DNA of 64,000 bases from an uncultured Eubacteriales bacterium (GTDB lineage: Bacteria; Bacillota; Clostridia; Oscillospirales; CAG-272), in contig CAKRZE010000014.1 in NCBI GenBank assembly GCA_934432725.1, forward strand, positions 1-64,000, read 5' to 3'. The notes beneath the pieces were generated by a model. It did no database searches. It saw only the letters and a program-made list of their open reading frames with translations, and was not told the origin of the DNA. This document shows positions 8,735-17,529 of the stretch, piece after piece. Both the position numbers and the translations under genes were made by a program. Positions within the stretch are counted from its first letter, which is position 1; each line of letters starts with the position of its first letter.

Positions 8735-10066
8735 TCAATCTCCCTCGCGGCTTCCTTTTTCATGATCCTTTTCTCTGTCTTTGTCCTTTTTCTCTTTGTC
8801 CTTTTCCCCGTCGTCCTCCGGCTCAAGCTGCTCAACCTCAACCTCATACACGCGCTTCACATCCGCCCGCAATACGGTGATCCGGAGATTTTCATACGTA
8901 AAGGTCTCGCCCGCAGTCGGAATATGCTCAAAGTGATCGATCACCCAGCCCCCGACCGTCGCGGTTGTATCCAGAATGTCCTCATCCTCCTCAAGTGAAA
9001 ACAGCTTGAACAGGTTATCAAGGTCCGCAGTTCCGTTTACGTGATAGACATGCTCCGAGATTTTTGTGAATTCCTCCACAATTTCATCGTGCTCATCATA
9101 AATCTCACCGACAAGCTCCTCCAGAATATCCTCCATTGTCACGATTCCGACAGTTCCGCCGTATTCATCGGCGATCACCGCCATGTGCGTCTGATTTTTC
9201 TGCAAGAGCCGCAGCAGATAGCTCAGCTTGCTGGAGCGCGGCACAAACACCGGAGGCTTCATCACCTCGCGCAGCGTTCCCGTTCCGCCGTAAACCATAT
9301 CATAAAAATCCTTCTGATGCAGGATTCCGATAATGTTATCAATCGAACCGTCATACACCGGCAGTCTGGAGTATCCGGTATCCCGGAACAGAACCTTGAC
9401 CTCCTCGGGATCGGCGTCCACCGGGACCGCCGTAATATCCACGCGGGGCGTGTAAATATCGATAGCCTCCAGATCATTGAATTCGATTGCAGAACGGATC
9501 AGTTCGCTTTCCTGACCGTTGATTCCGCCGTCCTGCTCCGCTTCCTCCACGATTGTCAAAAGCTCATCCTCGGTAATCGCCTGCCCCTGCTCCACGCGGA
9601 ACACCTTGACGATCAGCTTCTGCCACAGACCGAACAGGAAATTCACGGGAGTAAAGAGAATCATAATAAAGCGGAGCACCGGAGCGATTGCCAGAGCCAG
9701 CTTTTCCGCCGACTGCTTTGCAAGAAGCTTCGGCGTAATTTCTCCGAAAATCAGAACGATCACCGTTGTCACAACCGTTGACAGCGTTGCGCCGTTCGAG
9801 CCGATGAGGCTCACAAAAAACACGGTTGCCACCGATGCAAGCGTGATGTTCACGATGTTGTTCCCGACCAGAATGGTGGAAAGCAAGGTGTCATACCGTT
9901 CCGCAAAGCGGCAGACCATCTCCGCGCGCTTGTTGCCGTCATCGGCAAGCGTTCGCATCCTTGCGCGGTTAAATGTAGAAAAGGCAGTTTCCGAAGCCGA
10001 AAAAAAGGCTGAAAATGCCACAAGCAGTACCATCACAAGGATGGTCATCATACTGTGCGTATCCAT
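8735..10066 (-). CDS. CNNM/HlyC-CorC family membrane protein (DUF21-CBS-CBS-CorC_HlyC)
   Basis: The 443-residue protein starts with a DUF21 transmembrane domain (about residues 8-180: FSAFFSASETAFS, then LLSTILVGNNIVNI). It continues with a CBS pair (IYTPRVDITAVPVDADPEEV and the KPPVFVPRSSKLSYLLRLLQ to GIVTMEDILEELVGEI part) and ends with a CorC_HlyC domain. Relatives are linked to Mg2+ or Co2+ efflux; the haemolysin name is historical. The last 30 residues are an almost pure Lys/Asp/Glu tail. The start at 10066 (MDTHSMMTI) fits the first membrane helix, but the GGAGG is about 15 bases away; a GTG at 10126 would add 20 residues. A consensus promoter lies upstream (10252-10280). Confidence 0.88.
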   Translation of the reverse strand: MDTHSMMTILVMVLLVAFSAFFSASETAFSTFNRARMRTLADDGNKRAEMVCRFAERYDTLLSTILVGNNIVNITLASVATVFFVSLIGSNGATLSTVVTTVIVLIFGEITPKLLAKQSAEKLALAIAPVLRFIMILFTPVNFLFGLWQKLIVKVFRVEQGQAITEDELLTIVEEAEQDGGINGQESELIRSAIEFNDLEAIDIYTPRVDITAVPVDADPEEVKVLFRDTGYSRLPVYDGSIDNIIGILHQKDFYDMVYGGTGTLREVMKPPVFVPRSSKLSYLLRLLQKNQTHMAVIADEYGGTVGIVTMEDILEELVGEIYDEHDEIVEEFTKISEHVYHVNGTADLDNLFKLFSLEEDEDILDTTATVGGWVIDHFEHIPTAGETFTYENLRITVLRADVKRVYEVEVEQLEPEDDGEKDKEKKDKDREKDHEKGSREGD

Positions 10067-10132
10067 AACTGAAACGTGTGTCCTCCGTTCATTTCTTTCG
10101 ATTATCACAAATTCGTCAAGATGCACGGCATC

Positions 10133-10213
10133 CTAACAGCGGAGAACCGACGCGGCAGCCCTGCAAAAGCAGCAGACGTAAAGGTCAGACGGACATAAGG
10201 GAGGTTTATCCAT
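10133..10213 (-). CDS. Possible 26-residue leader peptide upstream of the CNNM gene
   Basis: This short frame starts at an ATG with a well placed AAAGGA seven bases upstream, a few dozen bases after the consensus promoter at 10252-10280. It encodes a Cys-rich peptide beginning MDKPPLCPSDLYVCCFC and stops about 65 bases before the CNNM start. No family is recognisable. It could be a leader peptide, a real small protein or chance. Confidence 0.25.
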   Translation of the reverse strand: MDKPPLCPSDLYVCCFCRAAASVLRC

Positions 10214-10251
10214 AAAAAAATCCTTTCTTATCATCATATAGAATTGTTACT

Positions 10252-10280
10252 ATTGTATCAAATTCCTGCGTATCTGTCAA
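10252..10280 (-). promoter_or_regulatory. Promoter of the CNNM-family gene
   Basis: On the minus strand TTGACA (plus 10275-10280) and TACAAT (plus 10252-10257) are separated by 17 bases. It points toward the CNNM gene and the small frame in its leader. Confidence 0.75.
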
Positions 10281-10464
10281 TGATTTCTGAGCATTTCCTT
10301 TTATAAAACCGATGTTTTCTTGCGCTCCGCCCCCGTTCTCCGAAAGCCGGAGCCAAAGCCCCCGTTTGCGCTCCGTTTCTCCGGTATCTGCCGGGCAGAG
10401 CGCTTTGAACCCGGAATTTGCACTCTGCGCTTCCCCGCCCTTCCATCCCGGCTCCGCCCGTGCC

Positions 10465-10493
10465 TTGACATTTGAACACCCCTCCATTATAAT
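10465..10493 (+). promoter_or_regulatory. Perfect consensus promoter, rightward
   Basis: TTGACA (10465-10470), 17 bases, TATAAT (10488-10493). The next start codon on this strand is at 11114 or 11126, giving a leader of more than 600 bases that contains the repeats at 10640-10930. It forms a divergent pair with the CNNM promoter. Confidence 0.8.
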
Positions 10494-10639
10494 ATAAAAG
10501 GAATCAATTTATTCGGAAATTTTGCTCCGGCTCCCGATATGCGCAAAAAAAGCCGTCCGTCCACCCCACAGAAGAAACCGTGTTCCCGCGGCAATACGGT
10601 TTTTGCAAGGCGGTCCAGCCCCCAAGGGCTTCGTGGATT

Positions 10640-10930
10640 CCTCAAGCCCCGGAAAGCGCTCCGGGTTGACGCCATCCGCCGTCCCGAACGGAAAGCCGAC
10701 ACGGCACGCCCCCGAACCGTCAGCCTCCCATGCGCAAAAGCACAAAGGGCAGCACGGCACACAATCCTCCGGAAAGTCTCGTCAGGCGCCCTGCCCGGAT
10801 TGACGGCATCCCGAAAAGGATCCGGCGCGATCCGCCGACCGTCAGCTTCCCATGCGCAAAAACACGCAAAAACACCGAGGGAAGCGCTGCGCAGACCTCC
10901 TCGGAAAGCTTCTCCCGGATCCGAACCGCA
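10640..10930 (+). repeat. Degenerate ~122-bp direct repeats in a long 5' leader
   Basis: The segment starting ACCGTCAGCCTCCCATGCGC at 10716 recurs at 10838 with few changes, each preceded by a TTGACG-CATCC segment and followed by a CTC(C)GGAAAG-CCCGGAT segment. A third, more diverged copy begins near 10640. The region is GC-rich and has no credible gene. Confidence 0.6.
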
Positions 10931-11125
10931 GCTCCAGCCTGCCGCGCGGTGCCGGGCTGCATAAAATTCCTTGTTTTTCGGCTCTGCGGCTCCCTCCGGA
11001 GGAGGTCCGCCGGGTCTTCACAGGATGCACTGCCTGCCGCTCTCTTCGGAATTCCCCCACCGTACCCCCCACACTTCTCCCAAAGAAAGGACGCTTTCGC
11101 GGAAACGAAAGCCATGGTGGTTTCC

Positions 11126-13267
11126 ATGCTAAACATCTGTGTGTACATTCTTCTGCTTGCGCTCCTCGGCGTGGGCGCCCATTTTCTGTGCAGCAAAAAA
11201 GAAACCGCAACATTTTGCCGGCGCACACTTCTTGTCATCGCGCTTCTGGAGCTGGTTGTATTCAACTTTTCAAGCTATCACCTGTGGTTCGGCGGCTATC
11301 AACGCACACAGCTTTCCCTTGACGATGCAATCCTGTCCGGCTTTCAGCAGAATGAGGACGGCAACTATGTCCTGACCGGAGGCTCCGGAACGGTGGCTTG
11401 GGAAAATCTGAACAACCGGGTCGGCACGATCTCTCTGGACATCAGCCTTTCCGGCGCCGCGCAGACAAGCGTCCGGGTCGATGCAGCCGATGAAACCAAT
11501 CAGGCATACCGCCGCTCAGTCGGCTCCGCTTCGATCATCAACGGAAACGAGCGGACAAAAACCTTTCCCATGGAGCTGTCCGGGAATGTCAGCATGCTCC
11601 GTCTGAACTTTTCCGCCGCCGAGGGTGAAACGCTGCTTTTAACGGGCATCACGGTCAACCGTGCGGTGCCCCTGCACCTGTCCCCTCTGCGGCTGCTGCT
11701 CTTTTTCTTCTTAGTGCTCGGAATTCATGTGCTCAGACGGAGTGAGACGCTCTCCCTGCCCTGCAAGGAGCAAAGCGACCGGCTCACGGCAGCTGCCGGG
11801 GTCATCACGGTCGTCTGCGTTCTTACTGCCGGCATCCTGACCGTGCTGTACCGCGGTGCGCCGGTACCGGAGGTTTTTCGGTCAAACACCGGCAATCAGA
11901 TCACCAAGGAGCTGGTGGACGCCTTTGAAGCGGGGCAGGTCAGTCTTTTGACCGAGCCGTCAAAGGAGCTTTTAGCCCTGAACAATCCGTATGACTGGTC
12001 GGAGCGCTCGCAGGCGCGCGTCAGCTATCTTTGGGATCACTGCCTCTATCAGGGGAAATACTATTCCTATTACGGCATTGCCCCCGTCCTGCTCCTGTTT
12101 TTGCCATACCATCTTCTGACCGGCTTTTACTTCCCGACGCCGGAAGCGGTCTTTCTGTTCGGCGCACTGGGAATTGTCTTTCTGACGCTGATCTGGCTGA
12201 CCTTCGTCCGAAGGTTTTTCCCGAAGCTCCCGCTCCGGTTCGGCATTGCGGGGCTGATCCTTTTGCAGGCAACCAGCGGAATCTGGTACTGCTTCTCCTC
12301 CCCGCTGTTCTATGAAATCGCGCAAAGCTCCGGCTTTGCCTTTACCACAGCGGGCTTCTGGCTGCTGCTTTCCTCCGGCTGCGTCGGACCGGGAGCCATC
12401 TCCCGCAAACGCCTTTGCTTTGCTGCAATCTGCCTGTCGCTCGCCGTGCTCTGCCGTCCTACCCTTGCGGTTTACTGCATCGCCGCGCTGTTCTTCCTCG
12501 CGCTCGGACTGAAAAAGTGCGTTGCGGAAGCGAAAACGCAAGGACAAAGCCCCAAAAAGCCGATTGTCACCTATCTGCTTGCCTCCCTTCTCCCCTTTGC
12601 AGTCATCGGTTCCGTGCAGATGATCTACAATTATCTGCGGTTTGACTCCTTCTTTGATTTCGGCATTCAGTACTCTCTTACCATCAACGATTTTACCAGA
12701 TCGGAATACCATTTCCGCTTCGTCCTGATCGGCTTGTATAATTATCTGATTGCCGTTCCCCAGATCGATCTGAGCTTTCCCTTCATTCATTCCTCGTTCC
12801 AAACGCTTGATACCAACGGGTATTACTTCATTGCAAACCGCTCCGCCATCGGCATCCTGTTCCGTGCCCTGCCCACACTTGCATGGTTCCGGGCCGGAAG
12901 CGCACTGCGGCGGCTGAAGCGTTCTGAACGTCTGACCGCCTGCCTGACAATCGGCGTCACATCGCTGCTCTGCCCGCTCGTCATTCTCTGGTCCATCTGG
13001 GAGAGCGGCTACGGCGCCCGCTATTGCGTAGACTTTACCTGGCAGATTCTGCTGGGAGCGCTTGCAGTCGCCTTCTTCCTCTGGCAGAAATCCGAAAATG
13101 AGACAAAGAAGAAGCTCTGTTCAGAGCTGTTTGTGTGGTCCTGCGCCGCATCCGTTGCGGTCGCCTTTGCCGTTCACTATGCCTATTCGCTCTCCTGCAT
13201 TTCGGATCCTGCGGAGCTGGCGGTGTTTGCATCGTTTGAGCGGCTGTTCACCTTCTGGAAGGCATAG
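11126..13267 (+). CDS. Large polytopic membrane protein, function unknown (GT-C-like layout)
   Basis: The protein has about 713 residues, with an N-terminal helix (LNICVYILLLALLGVGAHFL), a second helix, a roughly 120-residue beta-rich soluble segment, then about ten more hydrophobic segments. Loops carry NPYDWSERSQARVSYLWDHC and YQGKYYSYYGIAPVLLLFLPYH, followed by further helices and a Gly-Tyr-Gly-Ala-Arg-Tyr motif near the end. Large loops between helices and Arg/Tyr-rich motifs resemble lipid-linked-sugar GT-C glycosyltransferases and uncharacterised Clostridia membrane proteins, but no family can be named. The ATG at 11126 has a GGTGG five bases upstream; 11114 (four residues longer) is equally possible, and the open frame upstream of them is non-coding repeat DNA. 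It is monocistronic. Confidence 0.75.
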   Translation: MLNICVYILLLALLGVGAHFLCSKKETATFCRRTLLVIALLELVVFNFSSYHLWFGGYQRTQLSLDDAILSGFQQNEDGNYVLTGGSGTVAWENLNNRVGTISLDISLSGAAQTSVRVDAADETNQAYRRSVGSASIINGNERTKTFPMELSGNVSMLRLNFSAAEGETLLLTGITVNRAVPLHLSPLRLLLFFFLVLGIHVLRRSETLSLPCKEQSDRLTAAAGVITVVCVLTAGILTVLYRGAPVPEVFRSNTGNQITKELVDAFEAGQVSLLTEPSKELLALNNPYDWSERSQARVSYLWDHCLYQGKYYSYYGIAPVLLLFLPYHLLTGFYFPTPEAVFLFGALGIVFLTLIWLTFVRRFFPKLPLRFGIAGLILLQATSGIWYCFSSPLFYEIAQSSGFAFTTAGFWLLLSSGCVGPGAISRKRLCFAAICLSLAVLCRPTLAVYCIAALFFLALGLKKCVAEAKTQGQSPKKPIVTYLLASLLPFAVIGSVQMIYNYLRFDSFFDFGIQYSLTINDFTRSEYHFRFVLIGLYNYLIAVPQIDLSFPFIHSSFQTLDTNGYYFIANRSAIGILFRALPTLAWFRAGSALRRLKRSERLTACLTIGVTSLLCPLVILWSIWESGYGARYCVDFTWQILLGALAVAFFLWQKSENETKKKLCSELFVWSCAASVAVAFAVHYAYSLSCISDPAELAVFASFERLFTFWKA

Positions 13268-14055
13268 CGCAGGTTACGGTCTTCCACCGCCGTAAAGACA
13301 AGCTCTCCGGGAACCGCTGATCCCGCAGTACGGCACGCGCTTTGCTTAGCAGCGCGGAACACCTCTGCTTGACAAATCGCGGTGCGCACCTGTCTGCCCC
13401 CGGAACAGGCATTCACGCCGCTGCCCGAAAAATCATACAAAAAGCTCCGTTTTAGCTTCTGCCGCCGGAGTCTGACCGCAGCTGACGCGCGCCTCACCAC
13501 AAAGCATATCAAATCCGTTCCCGCAGACAGTACGCGCCTCTGTCTGCAAAGCGAATTGCTTCGCCAAAGCCAATCGCCGCTTCGCCTGACCCCGGAACAG
13601 GCATTCACGCCGCCGGGAATTACGCAAAATGCGCCGCTCGGCGCTTCTGCCTCCGGAACTTGCGCCGCAGCTGACGCGCGCCTCACCGCAAAGCATCCCA
13701 AATCCGTTCCCGCAGACAGTACGCGCCTCTGTCTGCAAAGCGAATTGCTTCGCCAAAGTGAATCGCTTCGCCCGACCCCGGAACAGGTATTCACGCCGCC
13801 GGGAATTACGCAAAATGCGCCGCTTGGTGCTTCTCCTGCCGGAAATTCCGCTCTTGCACCGCCCCCTTTCCGGGAAGCACAGCCCTCCCTCGATAAAGCA
13901 GCCGGGCAGCCGCATTTCCTTGCGGTTCGGGCGCTGCGCATCCGTATTTCCCCCCGGTTCCCCGCACCGACACGCAAGCCCACACGTTCCCGGTCCAAAG
14001 TTCTTCAGGAAGCGAAGCCTTTTTCTCAAAGAAAGCTCCTGACGCCTCCCGAACG
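13268..14055. repeat. ~190-bp tandem repeats in non-coding DNA
   Basis: The mark CCCCGGAACAGGCATTCACG begins at about 13397, 13590 and (with a T) 13776, giving periods of 193 and 186 bases. Between marks, copies share the blocks GCTGACGCGCGCCTCACC, CCGTTCCCGCAGACAGTACG and GCGAATTGCTTCGCC; the last forms a small GCGAA/TTCGC hairpin. The first copy diverges in its first 80 bases. Open frames run across the repeats on both strands but have no ribosome binding site, so I regard the region as non-coding. It separates a plus-strand gene from the end of the ribosomal operon. Confidence 0.75.
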
Positions 14056-14099
14056 CAAAAAACTCCCGGATTCCGCCCGCACTCGGACGAAACCCGGGA
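14056..14099 (-). terminator. Terminator of the ribosomal protein operon
   Basis: On the minus strand a 16-bp stem (plus 14084-14099 with 14064-14079, three G-U pairs) with a 4-base loop is followed by six T (plus 14057-14062). It lies 34 bases beyond the rplQ stop codon. Confidence 0.85.
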
Positions 14100-14132
14100 T
14101 ATTTCTTTTTCGGAAAACCGATTCAGATCCGC

Positions 14133-14603
14133 TTACTCAGCAGCCGCTTCCTTAACCTCTTCGGTCTTGGTCTCCTCCGGCTTGACCTCTTCAGCCTTCT
14201 TATCAGCCTTTTTGTCCGCCTTCTTGGCAGCCTTCTTGTCGGCTTCCTTCACGACCTCATAGCCGACCAGACGAATGGCAGCCATCTCGGCAGCATCGCC
14301 TCTGCGGGGTCCCAATTTATAAATCGCGGTATAGCCGCCGTTGCGATCCGCATACTTCGGAGCGATCTCATCGAACAGCTTCTTCACAACCTCTTCCTTG
14401 GTGATAAACGCAAATGCAGCACGGCGGGACGCAAGCGTATTGGCTTTGCCGAGCGTAATCATCTTATCAGCGAGGCTGCGAACCTCCTTGGCACGTGTCA
14501 GCGTTGTTTCAACCTGCCCGTTTTCAAGCAGATAGGTAACAAGACCGCGAAGCATCAACTGGCGGTGCGCAGTCGTACGGCCGAGTTTTCTGGTTCCTGG
14601 CAT
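14133..14603 (-). CDS. rplQ: 50S ribosomal protein L17
   Basis: The first ~118 residues are the conserved L17 fold, starting MPGTRKLGRTTAHRQLMLRG and ending in the RLVGYEVV region. A Lys/Ala/Glu-rich tail of about 38 residues (KKADKKADKKAEEVKPEET and on) extends it to 156 residues, longer than the ~120 of B. subtilis; such tails are common in Clostridia. The ATG at 14603 has a strong AAGGAGG. It is the last gene of the operon, directly before the terminator and after rpoA, the usual alpha-operon order. Confidence 0.96.
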   Translation of the reverse strand: MPGTRKLGRTTAHRQLMLRGLVTYLLENGQVETTLTRAKEVRSLADKMITLGKANTLASRRAAFAFITKEEVVKKLFDEIAPKYADRNGGYTAIYKLGPRRGDAAEMAAIRLVGYEVVKEADKKAAKKADKKADKKAEEVKPEETKTEEVKEAAAE

Positions 14604-14669
14604 TATCAAATACCTCCTTATTTGCTGGGCGGAAGACGGTCACATGTCGTCCGCCCGTATCACTTCTGA

Positions 14670-15620
14670 TTATTCTTCTTCTTTTTTGAGGTCCAGACCG
14701 AGCGAATGCAGCTTCTGGATTACCTCTTCCAAAGATTTCTTACCGAGGTTTCTGACCTTAATCATTTCGTCTTCGGTCTTGTTGGTCAGATCACCCACCG
14801 TGTCAATGCCCGCGCGCTTCAGACAGTTAAAGCTCCGCACGGACATGTCAAGCTCCTCAATGGTCATCTCAAGGACCTTTTCTTTGATGGTTTCTTCTCT
14901 TTCCACCATGATTTCCGCAGATTTTGCCTCATCCGACAAATTCACGAACAAGTTGAGATGCTCGTTGAGAATCTTGGCGCCGAGTGAAATTGCTTCCTTT
15001 GCCGAAATCGTCCCGTTGGTCTTCACCTCAAGGGTCAGCTTATCGTAATCGGTGTTGGAGCCGACACGGGTCTTTTCGGCAGAATAACTTACGTTATACA
15101 CGGGAGTGAAAATCGAATCGGTATAAATCACGCCGATTGCGGCAGGGTTGCCCTGTTTGTTCTTTTCCTGAGACACATATCCGCGTCCGTGGCTGAACGT
15201 CAGCTCCATGTAGAAGCGGATGTTTTCCCCAACTGTCGCAATATGAAGATCCGGATTCAGGATCTCAATATCGGCATCCTGTTTGATGTCGCCCGCGCAG
15301 ACATTGCAGGGCCCGGTCACGTCAATCACAACGGTTTTGGGACCTTCGCTGTGAAGCTTTGCAATAATGCCCTTCACATTCAGAACGATCTCGCAAACGT
15401 CCTCCTTGACTCCGGGTATGGTAGAGATTTCGTGAAGCACACCATCAATTTTGATGCTCATTACGGCGACGCCGGGAAGTGAGCTGAGCAGAACGCGGCG
15501 CAGCGAGTTGCCAAGGGTGGTCGCATATCCGCGCTCCAGCGGTTCGATGATAAACTTGCCATAGCTTCCGTCTTCACTCTCAGTTGCCGTAGAAATATTT
15601 GGCTTCTCTATTTCTATCAT
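14670..15620 (-). CDS. rpoA: DNA-directed RNA polymerase subunit alpha
   Basis: At 316 residues it has the usual length. The N-terminal assembly domain (about 1-230) contains PLERGYATTLGNSLRRVLLSS, and the alpha-CTD (about 245-310) contains ELDMSVRSFNCLKRAGIDTV and NLGKKSLEEV, which contact UP elements and activators. Two copies nucleate assembly of the polymerase core. The strong ATG at 15620 and its position between rpsD and rplQ match the alpha operon. Confidence 0.98.
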   Translation of the reverse strand: MIEIEKPNISTATESEDGSYGKFIIEPLERGYATTLGNSLRRVLLSSLPGVAVMSIKIDGVLHEISTIPGVKEDVCEIVLNVKGIIAKLHSEGPKTVVIDVTGPCNVCAGDIKQDADIEILNPDLHIATVGENIRFYMELTFSHGRGYVSQEKNKQGNPAAIGVIYTDSIFTPVYNVSYSAEKTRVGSNTDYDKLTLEVKTNGTISAKEAISLGAKILNEHLNLFVNLSDEAKSAEIMVEREETIKEKVLEMTIEELDMSVRSFNCLKRAGIDTVGDLTNKTEDEMIKVRNLGKKSLEEVIQKLHSLGLDLKKEEE

Positions 15621-15710
15621 GAAAAATACCCTCCTGTTATATTCGTTTCATCTGAAAACAAATCAGTCGCCGGATTACCGCACACGGCACTCCGGCTTGC
15701 GGGCGGTAAA

Positions 15711-16337
15711 TTACTTGGAATACAACTCGACAATGAGATGCTCCTCGAACGGGAACTCAACGTCCTCTCTCTTAGGAAGCATAGCTACCTTAGCGGAAAC
15801 TTCGTTTTTATCCATTTCGATCCATTTCGGAACCACTCTGGTGTTCAGATCTTCAATCAGTGCCTTAATCTTCTCGGAAGAACGGCTGGTTTCTCTCAGC
15901 GTGATCACATCGCCAGCCTTCACGATCAAAGAAGGGATTGTAACCTTGTTGCCGTTGAGGCGGAAATGGCCGTGCAGAATCAGCTGGCGGGCTTCCTTGC
16001 GGCTCTCAGCCATGCCCATTCTGTAAACCACGTTGTCAAGACGGCTCTCCAGAAGGATCAGGAGGTTTTCACCGGTCACGCCCTCCATCTTTGCGGCTCT
16101 GTCAAAATAGCTTCTGAACTGCTTTTCCAGAACGCCGTAATATCTCTTTGCCTTCTGCTTTTCGCGGAGCTGAAGACCGTATTCCTTCACGTTTCTTCTG
16201 CCATTGGTGTGCGGTCCGGGCGCGTTGGGACGTCTGTCAAGCGCGCACTTTCCGGAAAGGCAACGGTCGCCCTTCAGAAACAGTTTCGTACCTTCTCTGC
16301 GGCAAAGCTTGCACGCAGGACCTGTATATCTTGCCAT
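15711..16337 (-). CDS. rpsD: 30S ribosomal protein S4, zinc-binding type
   Basis: This primary 16S rRNA-binding protein (208 residues) has an N-terminal Cys9-x2-Cys12 and Cys26-x4-Cys31 set, the zinc form of S4. It has the S4 RNA-binding domain in SRLDNVVYRMGMAESRKEAR near residues 96-115. S4 also acts as an autogenous repressor of alpha-operon genes in several bacteria; no repressor site is evident here. The gene lies between rpsK and rpoA. Confidence 0.98.
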   Translation of the reverse strand: MARYTGPACKLCRREGTKLFLKGDRCLSGKCALDRRPNAPGPHTNGRRNVKEYGLQLREKQKAKRYYGVLEKQFRSYFDRAAKMEGVTGENLLILLESRLDNVVYRMGMAESRKEARQLILHGHFRLNGNKVTIPSLIVKAGDVITLRETSRSSEKIKALIEDLNTRVVPKWIEMDKNEVSAKVAMLPKREDVEFPFEEHLIVELYSK

Positions 16338-16357
16338 TAGTCATTCCCTCCTTAAAC

Positions 16358-16771
16358 TTATACTCTTCTGCGCTTGGGAGGACGGCATCCATTGTGCGGA
16401 ATGGGCGTTACGTCCTTAATCAGTTCAATATTAAGACCGACGGTCTGCAGAGCGCGGATTGCGGATTCACGTCCCGCTCCGGGACCCTTCACAAACACCT
16501 CAATCGTCTTCATGCCGTTGTCAACCGCGATTTTGCCGGCTGCCTCTGCCGTCATCTGAGCGGCAAACGGCGTAGACTTTCTGGAGCCTTTATAGCCGAG
16601 CTCACCTGCGGAAGCCCAGGAAACGACGTTGCCCTGCACATCGGAAATGGTCACGATCGTATTGTTAAAGGTTGCACGGATGTGTGCCTGACCTCTTTCA
16701 ACATTTTTACGTTCACGGCGCTTTCTTGCCGTCTTCTTGACTGCTCCGGAAGCTTTCGTATTAGCTGCCAT
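16358..16771 (-). CDS. rpsK: 30S ribosomal protein S11
   Basis: It has 137 residues and the typical RGQAHIRATFNNTIVTISD and KGPGAGRESAIRALQ segments and ends NGCRPPKRRRV. S11 forms part of the platform of the small subunit near the mRNA exit. The N-terminal ~20 residues are a short basic extension (KKTARKRRERKNVE), usual in Clostridia. It lies between rpsM and rpsD, with an ATG at 16771. Confidence 0.98.
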   Translation of the reverse strand: MAANTKASGAVKKTARKRRERKNVERGQAHIRATFNNTIVTISDVQGNVVSWASAGELGYKGSRKSTPFAAQMTAEAAGKIAVDNGMKTIEVFVKGPGAGRESAIRALQTVGLNIELIKDVTPIPHNGCRPPKRRRV

Positions 16772-16786
16772 TCTTTACGTCACCCC

Positions 16787-17155
16787 TTACTTCTTCTTAT
16801 TTGCAATGGTCTTTGCCGGACCCTTTCTGGTTCTGGCATTGGTCTTGGTTCTCTGACCTCTCACGGGCAGACCCTTGCGGTGTCTGATGCCGCGATAGCA
16901 GTTGATCTCCACCATTCTCTTGATATCCATACCGACTTCACGGCGAAGGTCACCCTCCACGTGATAGTGCTGCTCGATCTCCTCACGCAGCTTAGCAACC
17001 TCTTCCTCGGTCAGGTCCTTTGCACGGGTATCGGGATTGATTCCGGTCGCCTCCAGAATCTTTTTGGAGCTGGTCAGACCGATGCCGTAAATATAGGTCA
17101 GCGCGATCTCAACCCGTTTCTGGTTCGGAATATCTACGCCTGCAATACGTGCCAT
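16787..17155 (-). CDS. rpsM: 30S ribosomal protein S13
   Basis: The 122-residue protein starts MARIAGVDIPNQKRVEIALT, with the helix-hairpin-helix YGIGLTSSKKIL and the C-terminal RGIRHRKGLPVRGQRTKTNA tail that reaches tRNA in the P site. It contacts L5 in bridge B1b. The position after rpmJ and before rpsK is standard. Confidence 0.98.
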   Translation of the reverse strand: MARIAGVDIPNQKRVEIALTYIYGIGLTSSKKILEATGINPDTRAKDLTEEEVAKLREEIEQHYHVEGDLRREVGMDIKRMVEINCYRGIRHRKGLPVRGQRTKTNARTRKGPAKTIANKKK

Positions 17156-17178
17156 TCTTTATTTCACCTCTTATCCTT

Positions 17179-17292
17179 TTAACCTTGTCTCTGCTTATGC
17201 TTCGGATTTTCGCAGATCACCATAACCTTGCCCTTGCGCTTGATGATCTTGCATTTTTCGCAAATCTTTTTCACGGATGGCTTTACCTTCAT
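17179..17292 (-). CDS. rpmJ: 50S ribosomal protein L36, zinc-binding type
   Basis: The 37-residue protein MKVKPSVKKICEKCKI... carries the zinc ligands Cys11, Cys14, Cys27 and His32, the C+ form of L36. It is too short for most automatic length cut-offs but its start (ATG at 17292) and stop are clear. It lies between infA and rpsM, as in most Firmicutes. Confidence 0.97.
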   Translation of the reverse strand: MKVKPSVKKICEKCKIIKRKGKVMVICENPKHKQRQG

Positions 17293-17310
17293 TTTATTAC
17301 CATTCCTTTC

Positions 17311-17529
17311 TTATTTGGCGCGCCAGGTGATGCGTCCCTTGGTCAGGTCATACGGAGACACCTCGACCGTCACCTTATCACCGGGCAGAATCCATATATA
17401 GTTCATTCTGAGCTTGCCCGAAATATGGGCAATTACGATATGTCCGTTTGGCAGCTGCACTCTGAATTTCGCATTCGGAAGCGACTCCAGCACAACGCCC
17501 TCGAACTCTATCATGTCATCCTTTGGCAG
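17311..17529 (-). CDS. infA: Translation initiation factor IF-1, start codon unusual
   Basis: The OB-fold protein shows the IF-1 signature VLESLPNAKFRVQLPNGH, AHISGKLRMNYIWILPGDKV and VSPYDLTKGRITWR. IF-1 sits in the A site and supports IF-2 and IF-3 in initiation. The start is not simple: the ATG at 17514 would give only 67 residues and lacks the usual charged N-terminus. A strong GGAGGG (plus 17536-17541) is placed six bases before a CTG at 17529, which would give the family length of 72 residues with LPKDDMIE aligned to the common MAKEDVIE. A GTG at 17553 gives 80 residues but has no binding site. I favour CTG; the 3' end is certain. Confidence 0.9.
   Translation of the reverse strand: MPKDDMIEFEGVVLESLPNAKFRVQLPNGHIVIAHISGKLRMNYIWILPGDKVTVEVSPYDLTKGRITWRAK

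Noticed and set aside
10730..11113. N-terminal extension of the membrane protein at 11126
   Set aside because: The added residues are low-complexity and come from the leader repeats; the hydrophobic start and GGTGG site support 11126.
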